A DNA stretch of 64,000 nucleotides from CAZBLK01 sp964492715 (GCA_964492715.1 CAZBLK010000005.1:51593-115592), one strand, 5' to 3'; counted from the first letter of the stretch, positions 1 through 7,862 are shown. Made by a program: numbers and translations. The notes: generated by a model from the letters alone, not told the origin.

Positions 1-1
1 T

Positions 2-703
2 CATACTTCAAAAAAGCAAATTGTTGAAGTTGAGCATATGTTAACAGAAATTTACAAGTCTTTTACATACACTGTTGAGGTTGCCATAATTACAGTTGAT
101 GGAGACGAGATGGCTGTTTTAAAAAATGCAGAAGATGCAGAAGCAGTACAAAACAGGCTTAAAGACGAGTTTAGAAACGACGACCCAACAATAATTGACG
201 CAACTTTTGTTGAGGACGTAAAAGTTGTTAACAAGTTTGTTGAACCGTCAGAAATTATTTCAGTAGATGCGGCGTATGCAAAGCTTAATGTAAAAAAGGA
301 AACCGAGCAAACTTATGTAGTAAAGTCGGGGGACAAGCTTTGGCTAATTAGTGCTGAATTTGGAGTTCCGCTTCAAAGCATTTACGACTGGAACCCTGGC
401 ATAACAGACAACTTGAAAATTGGGCAGGAAATAAAGCTTTATGTTAAGAAGCCGCTTCTTTCGGTGAAAACTTTGCAGGAATATAAATACAAAGAGGTTG
501 AACCTAAGCTTGTTGAAACTAGGTATAACAACCAAAAAGCTAAGTCGGAAAAGACCGTTATTAAAGCAGGGAAAGACGGTGAGCGAGAGGTTACGGCGCA
601 TATTGTACGAATAAATGGAATTGAAACAGGGGAAAGGCTTATTATTGACACTGTTTCAATAACTCAAGCAGAAACTGAAATTATTGAAGTTGGTACAAAA
701 TAA
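2..703 (+). CDS. LysM-G5 cell-wall protein, 5' end outside the window
   Basis: The frame is open from base 2, so the gene begins upstream; the ATG at 38 is probably internal. Counting from that ATG, a LysM peptidoglycan-binding domain lies at about residues 92-136 (TYVVKSGDKLW ... LKIGQEIKLY) and a G5 domain at about 141-221. The preceding segment (GDEMAVLKNAEDAE, PSEIISVDAAY) resembles the N-terminal region of clostridial M23 peptidoglycan endopeptidases. In those relatives an M23 domain follows the G5; here the stop comes directly after the G5 (EVGTK). The protein is probably extracytoplasmic and wall-bound. The signal peptide, if any, cannot be seen. Family assignment is fairly sure; enzymatic activity is unlikely from the part visible. 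Confidence 0.75.
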   Translation, partial: HTSKKQIVEVEHMLTEIYKSFTYTVEVAIITVDGDEMAVLKNAEDAEAVQNRLKDEFRNDDPTIIDATFVEDVKVVNKFVEPSEIISVDAAYAKLNVKKETEQTYVVKSGDKLWLISAEFGVPLQSIYDWNPGITDNLKIGQEIKLYVKKPLLSVKTLQEYKYKEVEPKLVETRYNNQKAKSEKTVIKAGKDGEREVTAHIVRINGIETGERLIIDTVSITQAETEIIEVGTK

Positions 704-706
704 ATA

Positions 707-746
707 AAACGTCTTATTTGTGGGTTGCACAGGTAAGGCGTTTTTG
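707..746 (+). terminator. Rho-independent terminator of the LysM-G5 gene
   Basis: ACGTCTTA (709-716) pairs with TAAGGCGT (734-741), allowing one G-U pair, and a T tract follows. It begins six bases after the stop codon. Confidence 0.7.
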
Positions 747-1093
747 TTATGTAGACGGGACGGCTTGGAGCCGTCCTTACAGGGCGAATACTCACACTGT
801 TATCGCATTTGAACAAAATGGTGACCATAAAAACTCAAATTGCTATTGGTGTGTTTTTTAAAAGCTTTCATATTGACCCTGCAATAATATTTTTACCTTT
901 TAAAACAAAACTATGTAAAAATCGAAGTGCCAATTTTTATTAAAACACCCAAAATCACCATGAATATACACAATGTTTAATGAACATATTAGTTAAAGAG
1001 AAGAAAATATTATTTTTTCATGCTCTTAAATTCTGACACAAAACTTCGACACAAACAAAATAAACAAACATTTTTATGAGAGGAGATAAACTA
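747..1093. other. Gene-free stretch upstream of the coat-like genes
   Basis: It holds an inverted repeat at 758-776 (GGACGGCT, loop TGG, AGCCGTCC) and, at about 800-846, what looks like a deletion derivative of the 101-bp repeat found at 10694 and 36054: both ends are kept (GCATTTGAA and AAAAACTCAAATTGC) and roughly 57 bp of the middle are missing. The rest is very AT-rich and must contain the promoter of the downstream coat-like genes. I could not identify a convincing sporulation-sigma promoter. Confidence 0.5.
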
Positions 1094-1276
1094 ATGCCTA
1101 ATTTTACTCAACCAGAGGTAAACTCTATTCGTGAAATTGTAGCAAGCCACCAAACAATGTCTGCAAAGCTTAGCGCATACGCTAACCAATGTCAGGACAT
1201 TCAAATAAAACAAATGTTTAGCCAAGCAGCGCAAGAGGCGCAAAAGTCGGCTCAAACTTTGCTTCAAATGCTATAG
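1094..1276 (+). CDS. Small CotF-like spore coat protein
   Basis: A 60-residue, helical, Gln-rich protein (MPNFTQPEVNSIREIV ...) with Ala/Gln-rich amphipathic stretches. It resembles the short half of the CotF-type coat protein pairs of Clostridia. ATG 1094 is chosen over the in-frame ATG at 1076 because the ribosome-binding site AGGAGA (1081-1086) would otherwise lie inside the gene. The next gene starts 18 bp downstream and is of the same general type, so the two probably form a coat-protein operon. No catalytic motif. The coat assignment rests on resemblance and on pairing, not on a conserved active site. Confidence 0.6.
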   Translation: MPNFTQPEVNSIREIVASHQTMSAKLSAYANQCQDIQIKQMFSQAAQEAQKSAQTLLQML

Positions 1277-1294
1277 GACAAGGAGGAAAAGAAA

Positions 1295-1588
1295 ATGATG
1301 CAAGAAAAAGACATGGTTATGGACGTTTTATCAGGAACAAAAGCTTCACTTGGAAGCTACGCAAAAGTTATATCTGAATGCTGCGACCAAAATTTAAGGC
1401 AAACTTTCCAACAAATGCGTAACGGTGACGAAAAGTTCCAATACGATTTATACAAAGTTGCTGAACAAAAAGGGTATTACCCAGCAGCACCAAAAAGCAA
1501 CCAACAAGACGTTACAAGCGTTAAGTCTGCCCTTACACAAGGCGCAACGCAACAACAAGGCGCAGGCCCAGTTCCTAACATGAGATAA
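1295..1588 (+). CDS. CotF-family spore coat protein
   Basis: A 97-residue protein with a CotF-like core (EKDMVMDVLSGTKASLGSY ... CDQNLRQTFQQMRNGDEKFQYDLYKVAEQKGYYPAA). CotF proteins form a ferritin-like helical fold and sit in the spore coat. The tail from about residue 66 is low complexity (QQDVTS ... TQQQGAGP), common in coat proteins. AAGGAGGA lies 8-10 bases upstream of ATG 1295; ATG 1298 is an equally possible start. It follows the small coat-like gene by 18 bp and is itself followed by a hairpin at 1601, so the pair is probably bicistronic and expressed during sporulation. Confidence 0.72.
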   Translation: MMQEKDMVMDVLSGTKASLGSYAKVISECCDQNLRQTFQQMRNGDEKFQYDLYKVAEQKGYYPAAPKSNQQDVTSVKSALTQGATQQQGAGPVPNMR

Positions 1589-1600
1589 ATTATTTGAAGC

Positions 1601-1628
1601 TTATCCCCCAGTTTTTGGGGGATAATGG
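1601..1628 (+). terminator. Hairpin downstream of the coat-like genes
   Basis: TTATCCCCC (1601-1609) pairs perfectly with GGGGGATAA (1617-1625). The T tract after it is weak. Confidence 0.55.
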
Positions 1629-1640
1629 CTTTAGAAAAGA

Positions 1641-1703
1641 AGGACCTTAGGGGCGCTGCCCCTAAAACACAGCAAGGGGCTTGCCTCTTGACCCCATTTT
1701 TTT
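1641..1703 (+). repeat. Dispersed GC-rich double-hairpin repeat, family A copy 1
   Basis: Pattern: GACCTTAGGGGC, GCTGCCCCTAA, then AAGGGGCTTGCC...TTGACCCC and a T tract. Two adjacent short palindromes in an otherwise AT-rich intergenic region. Same family as at 8202, 15788, 20491, 29004, 34542, 46019 and 59173. Confidence 0.85.
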
Positions 1704-1714
1704 AAATCTCTTGA

Positions 1715-1945
1715 TTATTCATCATAATCATTTGCTGCTTTAACAATCATTTCCTTTAAAACGTGCTTGTCGTACTTAACTTGAGTCAACTCAACCTCTA
1801 AGTTGTCAAGTTCATCGTCTTGCGTTATATATGTAACCGAAAATGCCGATGTTAAATCATCACCAAAAAGAATTTCTCCTTCAATTTCCCAAGACTCTTC
1901 GCTTTTATCAACGCTTATTATGTTAACTTCGCTTATATGAACCAT
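1715..1945 (-). CDS. Small acidic protein of unknown function
   Basis: 76 residues (MVHISEVNIISVDKSEESW ...), acidic, with alternating beta-type segments (SWEIEGEILFG, SAFSVTYITQDDELDNLEVELTQV) and a helical C-terminus ending NDYDE. I do not recognise the family. The start is set at 1945 because GGAGGTG lies just upstream on the minus strand; a longer reading to 2032 would put this ribosome-binding site inside the gene. Soluble, no Cys, no membrane segment. It is flanked by a family-A repeat on one side and a strong hairpin on the other, so it is likely monocistronic. Confidence 0.6.
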   Translation of the reverse strand: MVHISEVNIISVDKSEESWEIEGEILFGDDLTSAFSVTYITQDDELDNLEVELTQVKYDKHVLKEMIVKAANDYDE

Positions 1946-2041
1946 TTTTACACCTCCATTCGTAAAAATAAAGCTTTTATATAATATATAATAATAATTG
2001 ATTTGTAAAGTAGTTTTAGACCAATTAGTCATAATTTGTAC

Positions 2042-2087
2042 AAAAAAGCCATAAGCGTAGTTGGCTGAACTAGCTTATGGCTTTTTA
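2042..2087 (-). terminator. Strong terminator between the SDR gene and the small ORF
   Basis: AAAAAGCCATAAGC (from 2043) pairs with GCTTATGGCTTTTT (2073-2086): a 14-bp perfect stem with A/T flanks on both sides. It lies downstream of the minus-strand SDR gene. Confidence 0.8.
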
Positions 2088-2194
2088 TGTGTAAAACATT
2101 GTGTCTCAAACATGCAGAAAGTAAAGTTTTTGAAAAGGGGAGTTTTAGAGTGAGGAAGCTTTTACCCCTTTGATGTCTTTATTAATGTTCTAAA

Positions 2195-2914
2195 TCAGTC
2201 TGCTTGACGAGTTTTAGCAATTACAATTTCTCGTATGCAAACGTCTTGCGGTTGATTATACGCAAAGTAAACACATTCTGCAATTTTTGAAGGCTCAAGC
2301 CCAGACATTATGCTTTTTTTCCACTCGTTGTACGACTCTTTTATTTCCTCGTTTGTTGTGTGGCTTAAAAGCGGAGTTTCAACAACACCTGGCGCAATTG
2401 TTATTAGCCTTACGTCACTTCCAGAAACTTCTTTTCTTATATTTTCGGTAATGGCATGAACGGCAAACTTTGTTCCGCAATAAACGGCGTGGTCGTTAAA
2501 CGTTTTTCTTCCTGCAACGGAACTTATGTTTACAATTGTTCCACCGTTTCTTGAAACCATGTCTTTTAAAACTATGTTTGTTCCTGTTAAAATGCCTTTT
2601 ATGTTTACGTCAATCATGTTGCTCCACTCGTCGTAGTTTTGTTCCTTTGGGTCGCCCAAAAGCATTATGCCAGCACAGTTTACAAGCAAGTCAACTTTGC
2701 CAAACTTACTTTCCGCTTCTTCTATTGCACTTTTCATTCCTTCAAGGTCTGTCACATCAACCGACTTGCACATGGCGTTTGAAAGCCCAAGGCTTTCCAT
2801 TGGTTCAAGCCTTCTTGACAAAAGCAAAACGGGGTGTCCTTTTTCGTTGAAAAGCTTTGCAATTTCTGCACCTATTCCAGAGCTTGCGCCTGTCACTACA
2901 ATTAATTTGTTCAT
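2195..2914 (-). CDS. Short-chain dehydrogenase/reductase (SDR)
   Basis: 239 residues, the classical SDR length. TGASSGIG at 8-15 is the NAD(P)-binding glycine motif, NCAG at 79-82 the structural motif, SSVAG near 131 holds the catalytic serine, and YCGTK at 145-149 gives the Tyr-x-x-x-Lys pair. The substrate cannot be told from sequence; the closest general type is the YdfG/serine-3-dehydrogenase-like group. AAAGGAG precedes ATG 2914. It is divergent from an HxlR regulator with a perfect palindrome between them, so it is probably the regulator's target. HxlR/SDR pairs are typical of responses to reactive carbonyl or quinone compounds, which is inference here. Confidence 0.85.
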   Translation of the reverse strand: MNKLIVVTGASSGIGAEIAKLFNEKGHPVLLLSRRLEPMESLGLSNAMCKSVDVTDLEGMKSAIEEAESKFGKVDLLVNCAGIMLLGDPKEQNYDEWSNMIDVNIKGILTGTNIVLKDMVSRNGGTIVNISSVAGRKTFNDHAVYCGTKFAVHAITENIRKEVSGSDVRLITIAPGVVETPLLSHTTNEEIKESYNEWKKSIMSGLEPSKIAECVYFAYNQPQDVCIREIVIAKTRQAD

Positions 2915-3004
2915 TTATTTTCTCCTTTACGAAAACGATATTTTTTATTATAATAGTAATTATACAATAAACAATAAGTTATACAAGTACGCACATAATT
3001 TGCG

Positions 3005-3028
3005 TATAGTTACCTAAAGGTAACTATA
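3005..3028. promoter_or_regulatory. Palindromic operator between SDR and hxlR
   Basis: TATAGTTACC (3005-3014), spacer TAAA, GGTAACTATA (3019-3028): a perfect 10-4-10 inverted repeat 14 bp before the hxlR start. GTTAC/GTAAC half sites agree with known HxlR-family operators, so the protein probably binds here and controls both divergent genes. Confidence 0.7.
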
Positions 3029-3042
3029 GATGAAGGAGTTTT

Positions 3043-3390
3043 ATGGACAAAATTAAAGTAAGCTGTGAAATTGAAGTGACAATTCAAATGATTGGCGGAA
3101 AATGCAAGCCTCTTATTTTATATTACTTAACTGACGAAGGAACAAAGCGTTTTAGCGAGCTTCAAAGTTACATTAACCAAATTTCACAAAAAACACTTAC
3201 AAACCAGCTTAGAGAGCTGGAGGCGGACGGGCTTATAACTCGAAAGGTTTATGCCGAAGTTCCGCCAAAGGTTGAGTACAGCATTACAGAAAAAGGGAAG
3301 TCGCTTTATCCTATTTTAGAGCTTATGTGTGAGTGGGGCGAAAAAAACATTGACGACAGGTTTCAACTTATGTGCCCCCAATGTGAGTAA
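3043..3390 (+). CDS. HxlR-family winged-helix regulator
   Basis: 115 residues with the HxlR signature: MIGGKCKPLILYYL near the N-terminus, RFSELQSYINQISQKTLTNQLRELEADGLI (helix-turn-helix) and the wing RKVYAEVPPKVEYSITEKGKSL. Cysteines at the N-terminal end (KVSCEIEV, GGKCKP) and in the C-terminal MCPQCE are placed as in redox- or aldehyde-sensing members, but sensing is not proven. GAAGGAG precedes ATG 3043. It reads divergently from the SDR gene and shares a palindromic intergenic region with it. Confidence 0.88.
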   Translation: MDKIKVSCEIEVTIQMIGGKCKPLILYYLTDEGTKRFSELQSYINQISQKTLTNQLRELEADGLITRKVYAEVPPKVEYSITEKGKSLYPILELMCEWGEKNIDDRFQLMCPQCE

Positions 3391-3395
3391 AGCTT

Positions 3396-3998
3396 TTATT
3401 CTTCAGCCACAGTTAAAATTGGCTGAACTTGTCTTCCGGAAATAGCAGCTTCGGCTGATTTTACAATTAAGTCCTTTTTAAACGCCAAAGATTTTGGTTT
3501 TTGCTCGGGGTTGTCTTGATAAAACGGTATGAAGTAATAGTTTTTCATGTTAATAAGCTCGCCAATGTTTTTGGCTGAAACACCAAGACCGTCGTTTGTT
3601 GATACGCCAAGCAGCACAGGCGAGTTGTTTCGTATGTGGGACTTTACTGCCATTGTTACCGTTGTATCGGTAATGCCGTGTGCAAGCTTTGCAAGTGTGT
3701 TGCCTGTACACGGTGCAACAATTATTAAGTCGAAAAGCTTGTTTGGGCCTATAGGTTCGGCTTTTACAATTGTGTCAATTATTTGATTATTAGTTAAATT
3801 TATAAGGGTTTCTTTTAATTTCTCATGCTTAGTAAAGCGTGTATCTGTGCTTTCTACTATATTTGATATAATTGGTGTAACTTCTGCTCCGTCGGCTACA
3901 AGCTTTGAAATTATGGTAATGGCGGCTTCTGCCGTGCAAAACGAGCCTGTAATTGCGTAGCCAATTTTTTTACCTTTGAGGTTAAGTGTATGCTTCAT
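3396..3998 (-). CDS. dpaB: Dipicolinate synthase subunit B
   Basis: 200 residues, a flavoprotein-decarboxylase-like fold: GYAITGSFCTAEAA at the N-terminus binds the FMN-type phosphate, and APCTGNTLAKLAHGITD is the family signature. With DpaA it oxidises dihydrodipicolinate to dipicolinic acid in the mother cell; the product is loaded with Ca2+ into the spore core. Its ATG follows the dpaA stop codon with no spacer, so the two are translationally coupled. Also called SpoVFB. No terminator is evident before the convergent hxlR gene 6 bp away. Confidence 0.93.
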   Translation of the reverse strand: MKHTLNLKGKKIGYAITGSFCTAEAAITIISKLVADGAEVTPIISNIVESTDTRFTKHEKLKETLINLTNNQIIDTIVKAEPIGPNKLFDLIIVAPCTGNTLAKLAHGITDTTVTMAVKSHIRNNSPVLLGVSTNDGLGVSAKNIGELINMKNYYFIPFYQDNPEQKPKSLAFKKDLIVKSAEAAISGRQVQPILTVAEE

Positions 3999-4859
3999 TT
4001 ATATACCCCCAATTACCAAATAAATTGTGTCTTTAATGTAGCTGCCGACTGTTTTTGGCGCAACTACACCAGGCAAAGAGTTTGCAAACAACGTGCGAAG
4101 GTTAAAAGCTTTACATGCTTCATAGTCAATTCCGTATGGAGGTGAAGCCAATTCTATAATTAACGTGTCATCTTTAACGTATTTTAAATTTGTTTTGTCG
4201 AGTAAAGTTTTAGGGACGGTGTTAAAAATAATTTGGAAGTCGGACAGCACTGTGTTCATTTTTGAACTAAACACAACGTTGTAGCCATAGCTTTTTGCTG
4301 ATGCGGCAGCTTCATCAGACCTTACGGCTACTGTAATGTTTGCTGAAAATGCGCTTAAAAGTTTGCACAGCATTTTTCCAATGCGCCCAAAGCCCATTAC
4401 TAAAACGTTGCTTCCATGTAGTGTAATGTCTGTTTCAGAAACGGCAATTTTTATTGCGCCTTCCGCTGTTGGTATTGCGTTTAGTATAGAAAGTGATTCA
4501 AACTTTAAAAGGTCGATAGTCTTTACGTTGTATTTTTTGGCAAGGTCTTTTACTTCTTGGCGGAAGTAGCCACCCATAAACATTTGGTCTGGCCGTATAA
4601 GCCTAAAAACGTCGTCGCATGGAATTGGCTCTTTACTAAACGGTGCGTTAAAATTTATTCCGTCGTTGCTTGTTGGTGTGCCGCCAATAACGTAATCTGC
4701 CCCTGTAATAGCTGAAAACAAGCTTTCTTCTTCCACTATTGCTTCTTTATCGTAAAGCGAAAAACCGAACATTTTTACTATATGTCCGTCGTTTCGCAAA
4801 GCTTTAGCCAAATAGATGTTTCGCCTATCCCCAGCAATAACTGCAAAACACTTTTGCAT
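3999..4859 (-). CDS. dpaA: Dipicolinate synthase subunit A
   Basis: 286 residues, the usual DpaA/SpoVFA length. The N-terminal half (FAVIAGDRRNIYLAKAL) is the dipicolinate-synthase domain; the second half has a Rossmann motif VMGFGRIGKMLCK for NAD(P) and the family end GVVAPKTVGSYIKDTI. It catalyses the dehydrogenase step of dipicolinate formation. It is the first gene of the dpaAB operon, and a sequence fitting the SigK consensus lies about 35 bp upstream, in line with late mother-cell expression. Many Clostridia instead use the EtfA/Isf route for dipicolinate; this genome has the dedicated synthase. Confidence 0.93.
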   Translation of the reverse strand: MQKCFAVIAGDRRNIYLAKALRNDGHIVKMFGFSLYDKEAIVEEESLFSAITGADYVIGGTPTSNDGINFNAPFSKEPIPCDDVFRLIRPDQMFMGGYFRQEVKDLAKKYNVKTIDLLKFESLSILNAIPTAEGAIKIAVSETDITLHGSNVLVMGFGRIGKMLCKLLSAFSANITVAVRSDEAAASAKSYGYNVVFSSKMNTVLSDFQIIFNTVPKTLLDKTNLKYVKDDTLIIELASPPYGIDYEACKAFNLRTLFANSLPGVVAPKTVGSYIKDTIYLVIGGI

Positions 4860-4893
4860 ACTTTTACCACCCAGTTCTGTGAATTAGTTTATA

Positions 4894-4921
4894 TTATAAT
4901 ATGTAGACAAAGATAAATCGT
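4894..4921 (-). promoter_or_regulatory. Putative SigK promoter of dpaAB
   Basis: On the minus strand CATATTATA (-10, CATAnnnTA) lies 16 bases downstream of AC (4921-4920), matching the SigK pattern AC-16/17-CATAnnnTA. The motif is short and the region AT-rich, so the match could be chance; position and gene function support it. Confidence 0.5.
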
Positions 4922-5067
4922 TACAGTGGCGTGGGTATGGCAATTCTCATTTTAATTGAATTGTTTATAGGACAAAAAGCCTTTTTTGCCAACAACGTTA
5001 TAGACAGAAGTGCTATATTGTGACCATGTTTAATAAAATTTGATGTAACAAAACTTTTTCATTAATA

Positions 5068-5097
5068 TTGAAATACCATTGTAAAATGTGTTATAAT
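5068..5097 (+). promoter_or_regulatory. Housekeeping promoter of glgCD with a long leader
   Basis: TTGAAA (5068-5073), 18-bp spacer, extended -10 TGTTATAAT ending at 5097. It would give a leader of about 235 bases before glgC, with one hairpin at 5213-5232 (CTATAAA/TTTATAG). Apart from the SigK site, this promoter and a decayed foldback repeat near 4930-5000, the 4860-5341 gap shows nothing I recognise. Confidence 0.55.
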
Positions 5098-5341
5098 TAT
5101 TTTTAAATTAATAAACTTTTCTGTTTATTTTATTGCAAATTTATCTTTATTTTGACAATTCAATTTAAAGGTATGTGCAATTAAAAATAGAGTGCTAATT
5201 AGTAGGTGAAATCTATAAACCAAATTTTATAGGTAAAGTAGAACACATAAATTAGTTCGCTTTTTTACAAAATTTAATTACATGCGGATTAATGTCACTT
5301 CACAATTAACACTCCAATATAAAATAATGGGGTGATATGCA

Positions 5342-6637
5342 ATGCGTAAAAAAGAAATGATTGCAATGCTTCTTGCTGGCGGTCAAGGCAGCCGCCTTGG
5401 GGTGCTTACAACTACAAAAGCAAAGCCCGCTGTTTCATTTGGCGGTAAATACCGTATTATCGACTTCCCTATGAGCAATTGCATTAATTCGGGCGTTGAC
5501 ACTGTCGGCGTTTTAACACAGTATGAACCGCTTTCATTAAACCGTCACATAGGAATTGGTATTCCGTGGGACTTGGACAGAAGAAGCGGCGGCGTAACAA
5601 TTCTTGCCCCACACGTAAAGGGCGAAACGGGCGAGTTTTATTCCGGCACAGCAAACGCTATTTTCCAAAACTTAAACTACATAGACACTTATAACCCAGA
5701 CTGCGTGCTAATTCTTTCAGGCGACCACATTTACAAAATGGACTATTCAAAAATGCTCGACTTTCACAAGAAGAACAACTGCGACGTTACAATCGCCGTT
5801 TTGGAAGTTCCACTTGACGAGGCAAGCCGCTTTGGTATAATGAACGCCGACGAAAACGACAAAATTTACGAGTTTGAGGAAAAACCAAAGCAACCAAAAA
5901 GTAACCTAGCTTCTATGGGCATTTACATTTTTAGCTGGCAAGTTTTGCGTGAAGCACTTATCCGTGACAGCAAAGTACACCCAGACAGTGACTTTGGCAA
6001 ACATATCATTCCATTAATGCTTTCTGAAGGCAGAAACCTTTATGCCTACAGGTTCAATGACTACTGGAAAGATGTAGGAACTATTGAATCTTATTGGGTT
6101 GCGAACATGGAGCTTATACACACAGTTCCCGAGTTCAACCTTTATGAAGACTTTTGGCAAATTTACACAGACGCCGACCAACAGCCTCCTGTTTATGTAA
6201 GCAGCGGTGCTGAAACAAAAACAAGCTTGCTTTCTGAAGGCTGCGAAGTTTACGGCTCTGTATACAACTCTGTTTTAGGCCCTGGCGTTTTTGTTGACGA
6301 GGGCGCAATTATTCGTGACTCTATAATTATGGAAAAATGCACAATTGGTAAAGGTACTGTCATTGAGCGTGCCATTATCGACCAAAAATGTGAAATTGGT
6401 GACAACGTAACTATCGGAGTTGGCGATAACATTCCAAACCACAAAAAGCCCGACATTTATAACACTGGCATCACAGTAATTGGCAACAATTCTTACGTTC
6501 CAAGCAACGTCACTATTTGCAAAAACTGCGTAATTCATGGCACTACTAAAGATTCTGATTATCAAACAAATGAACATTCACAAAAGTTTCTCGAAAGTGG
6601 CGGCACAATAATTATTGAGGACGAGGTGATTTTATGA
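5342..6637 (+). CDS. glgC: Glucose-1-phosphate adenylyltransferase, catalytic subunit
   Basis: 431 residues. It makes ADP-glucose from ATP and glucose 1-phosphate for glycogen. LAGGQGSRLG near residue 11 is the nucleotide-binding motif; TKAKPAVSFGGKYRIIDFPMSN carries the lysine and sugar-phosphate contacts; SGDHIYKMDY near 126 holds the metal Asp; the C-terminal third is a left-handed beta-helix with hexapeptide repeats (GVFVDEGAIIRDSIIM). GGGGTGAT precedes ATG 5342. It overlaps glgD by 4 bp (ATGA). Firmicutes commonly use a GlgC/GlgD heteromer; no glycogen synthase or branching enzyme lies in this window. Confidence 0.95.
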   Translation: MRKKEMIAMLLAGGQGSRLGVLTTTKAKPAVSFGGKYRIIDFPMSNCINSGVDTVGVLTQYEPLSLNRHIGIGIPWDLDRRSGGVTILAPHVKGETGEFYSGTANAIFQNLNYIDTYNPDCVLILSGDHIYKMDYSKMLDFHKKNNCDVTIAVLEVPLDEASRFGIMNADENDKIYEFEEKPKQPKSNLASMGIYIFSWQVLREALIRDSKVHPDSDFGKHIIPLMLSEGRNLYAYRFNDYWKDVGTIESYWVANMELIHTVPEFNLYEDFWQIYTDADQQPPVYVSSGAETKTSLLSEGCEVYGSVYNSVLGPGVFVDEGAIIRDSIIMEKCTIGKGTVIERAIIDQKCEIGDNVTIGVGDNIPNHKKPDIYNTGITVIGNNSYVPSNVTICKNCVIHGTTKDSDYQTNEHSQKFLESGGTIIIEDEVIL

Positions 6638-7743
6638 AAGCAATAGGCATCATTTTAGCAGGTGGTAACAACGAAAAGCTAGGTGAGCTTACAAAAATTA
6701 GGGCGCTTTCTGCAATTCCCGTTGGAAGCTGCTACAGAACGCTTGACTTTACGCTTAGCAACATGTCAAACAGCGGCGTTAACAAAGTTGCTGTCATTAC
6801 ACAATACAACTCTCGCTCGCTGCACGACCATCTTTCGTCCTCAAAATGGTGGGATTTTGGGCGCAAGCACGGGGGGCTTTTTGTCTTCTCTCCTTACCTT
6901 TCAAACGATAATTCGTTTTGGTATAGGGGCACAGCCGACTCTATTTACCAAAACATGACTTTCCTTAAACGAAGCATTGAGCCTTACGTTATTATTGGCT
7001 CTGGCAACACTGTTTACAAAATGGACTATGACAAGCTTTTGCAGGAACATGCAAACAGCGGTGCAGACATTACCGTTGTTTACAAAGACGTTGAGGACGA
7101 GGACGTTCGCAACTACGGCACAATTGAGCTTGACGAAACAGGCAGAATGATTGACCTTGAAGAAAAGCCGATTGACCAAATTGCTACTAAAATTTCTATG
7201 GGTATTTATGTAATTCAACGTACGCTTTTAATTAAGCTACTTGAAGCTATAATTCCAGAGGAACGCTACGACCTTGTTAAAGATGTAATTATACGTTACC
7301 GCAAAAAGCTGAAAATTATGGGCTACAAGTTCGAGGGGTATTGGCGTGCTGTAAACAGCATTGACACTTACTTTAAAACAAACATGGAGTTTTTGAACAA
7401 GGATGTTCGTCGGTTGTTAATTAAAGATGCTCCGCACATTGCAACAAAGCCAAAGGACGAACCTCCTGCAAAGTATAACGCTGGGGCAGAAGTGCGTGAT
7501 GCGTTAATTGGAAGCGGAAGCATTTTGAATGGGTATATAGACCATTCCGTTTTGTTTAGAAAAGTATACACTGGTGAACACTCGTGCATTAGAAATTCCG
7601 TTATTATGGAAGGCTGTTATATTGGCAACCATTGTGTAATTGAAAATGCAATTTTGGATAAAGAAGTTGTGCTTTCGGACGGTAAGCAAGTTATTGGTAC
7701 TCCTGAAAACCCTGTTATTATTTCTAAGGGGACTGTGGTTTAA
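6634..7743 (+). CDS. glgD: GlgD, regulatory subunit of ADP-glucose pyrophosphorylase
   Basis: 369 residues, shorter than GlgC. The nucleotidyltransferase motif is altered (LAGGNNEKLGELTKIRAL in place of AGGQGSRL), as usual for GlgD, which is weakly or not catalytic and modulates GlgC. The beta-helix C-terminus is present (GSILNGYIDHSVLFRKVYTG). It is translationally coupled to glgC by the ATGA overlap. A 17-bp perfect hairpin 23 bp after the stop ends the operon. Confidence 0.93.
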   Translation: MKAIGIILAGGNNEKLGELTKIRALSAIPVGSCYRTLDFTLSNMSNSGVNKVAVITQYNSRSLHDHLSSSKWWDFGRKHGGLFVFSPYLSNDNSFWYRGTADSIYQNMTFLKRSIEPYVIIGSGNTVYKMDYDKLLQEHANSGADITVVYKDVEDEDVRNYGTIELDETGRMIDLEEKPIDQIATKISMGIYVIQRTLLIKLLEAIIPEERYDLVKDVIIRYRKKLKIMGYKFEGYWRAVNSIDTYFKTNMEFLNKDVRRLLIKDAPHIATKPKDEPPAKYNAGAEVRDALIGSGSILNGYIDHSVLFRKVYTGEHSCIRNSVIMEGCYIGNHCVIENAILDKEVVLSDGKQVIGTPENPVIISKGTVV

Positions 7744-7765
7744 GGGATAAAAGCGTGTTAAGACC

Positions 7766-7815
7766 TTGGGGGAGATAACCTTATTTTAACTGCAAAAAAA
7801 GGTTATCTCCCCCAA
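7766..7815. terminator. Long GC/AT hairpin after glgD
   Basis: TTGGGGGAGATAACCTT (7766-7782) pairs perfectly with its complement at 7799-7815. A related sequence (AAAAAAAGGTTNTCTCCCCC) occurs at 47404-47444, so this may be another small dispersed hairpin family as well as a terminator. Confidence 0.65.
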
Positions 7816-7862
7816 CACCCACTCTCTCCAAAAAAACCGAACTTTAATCTAGGGTGAGATGT

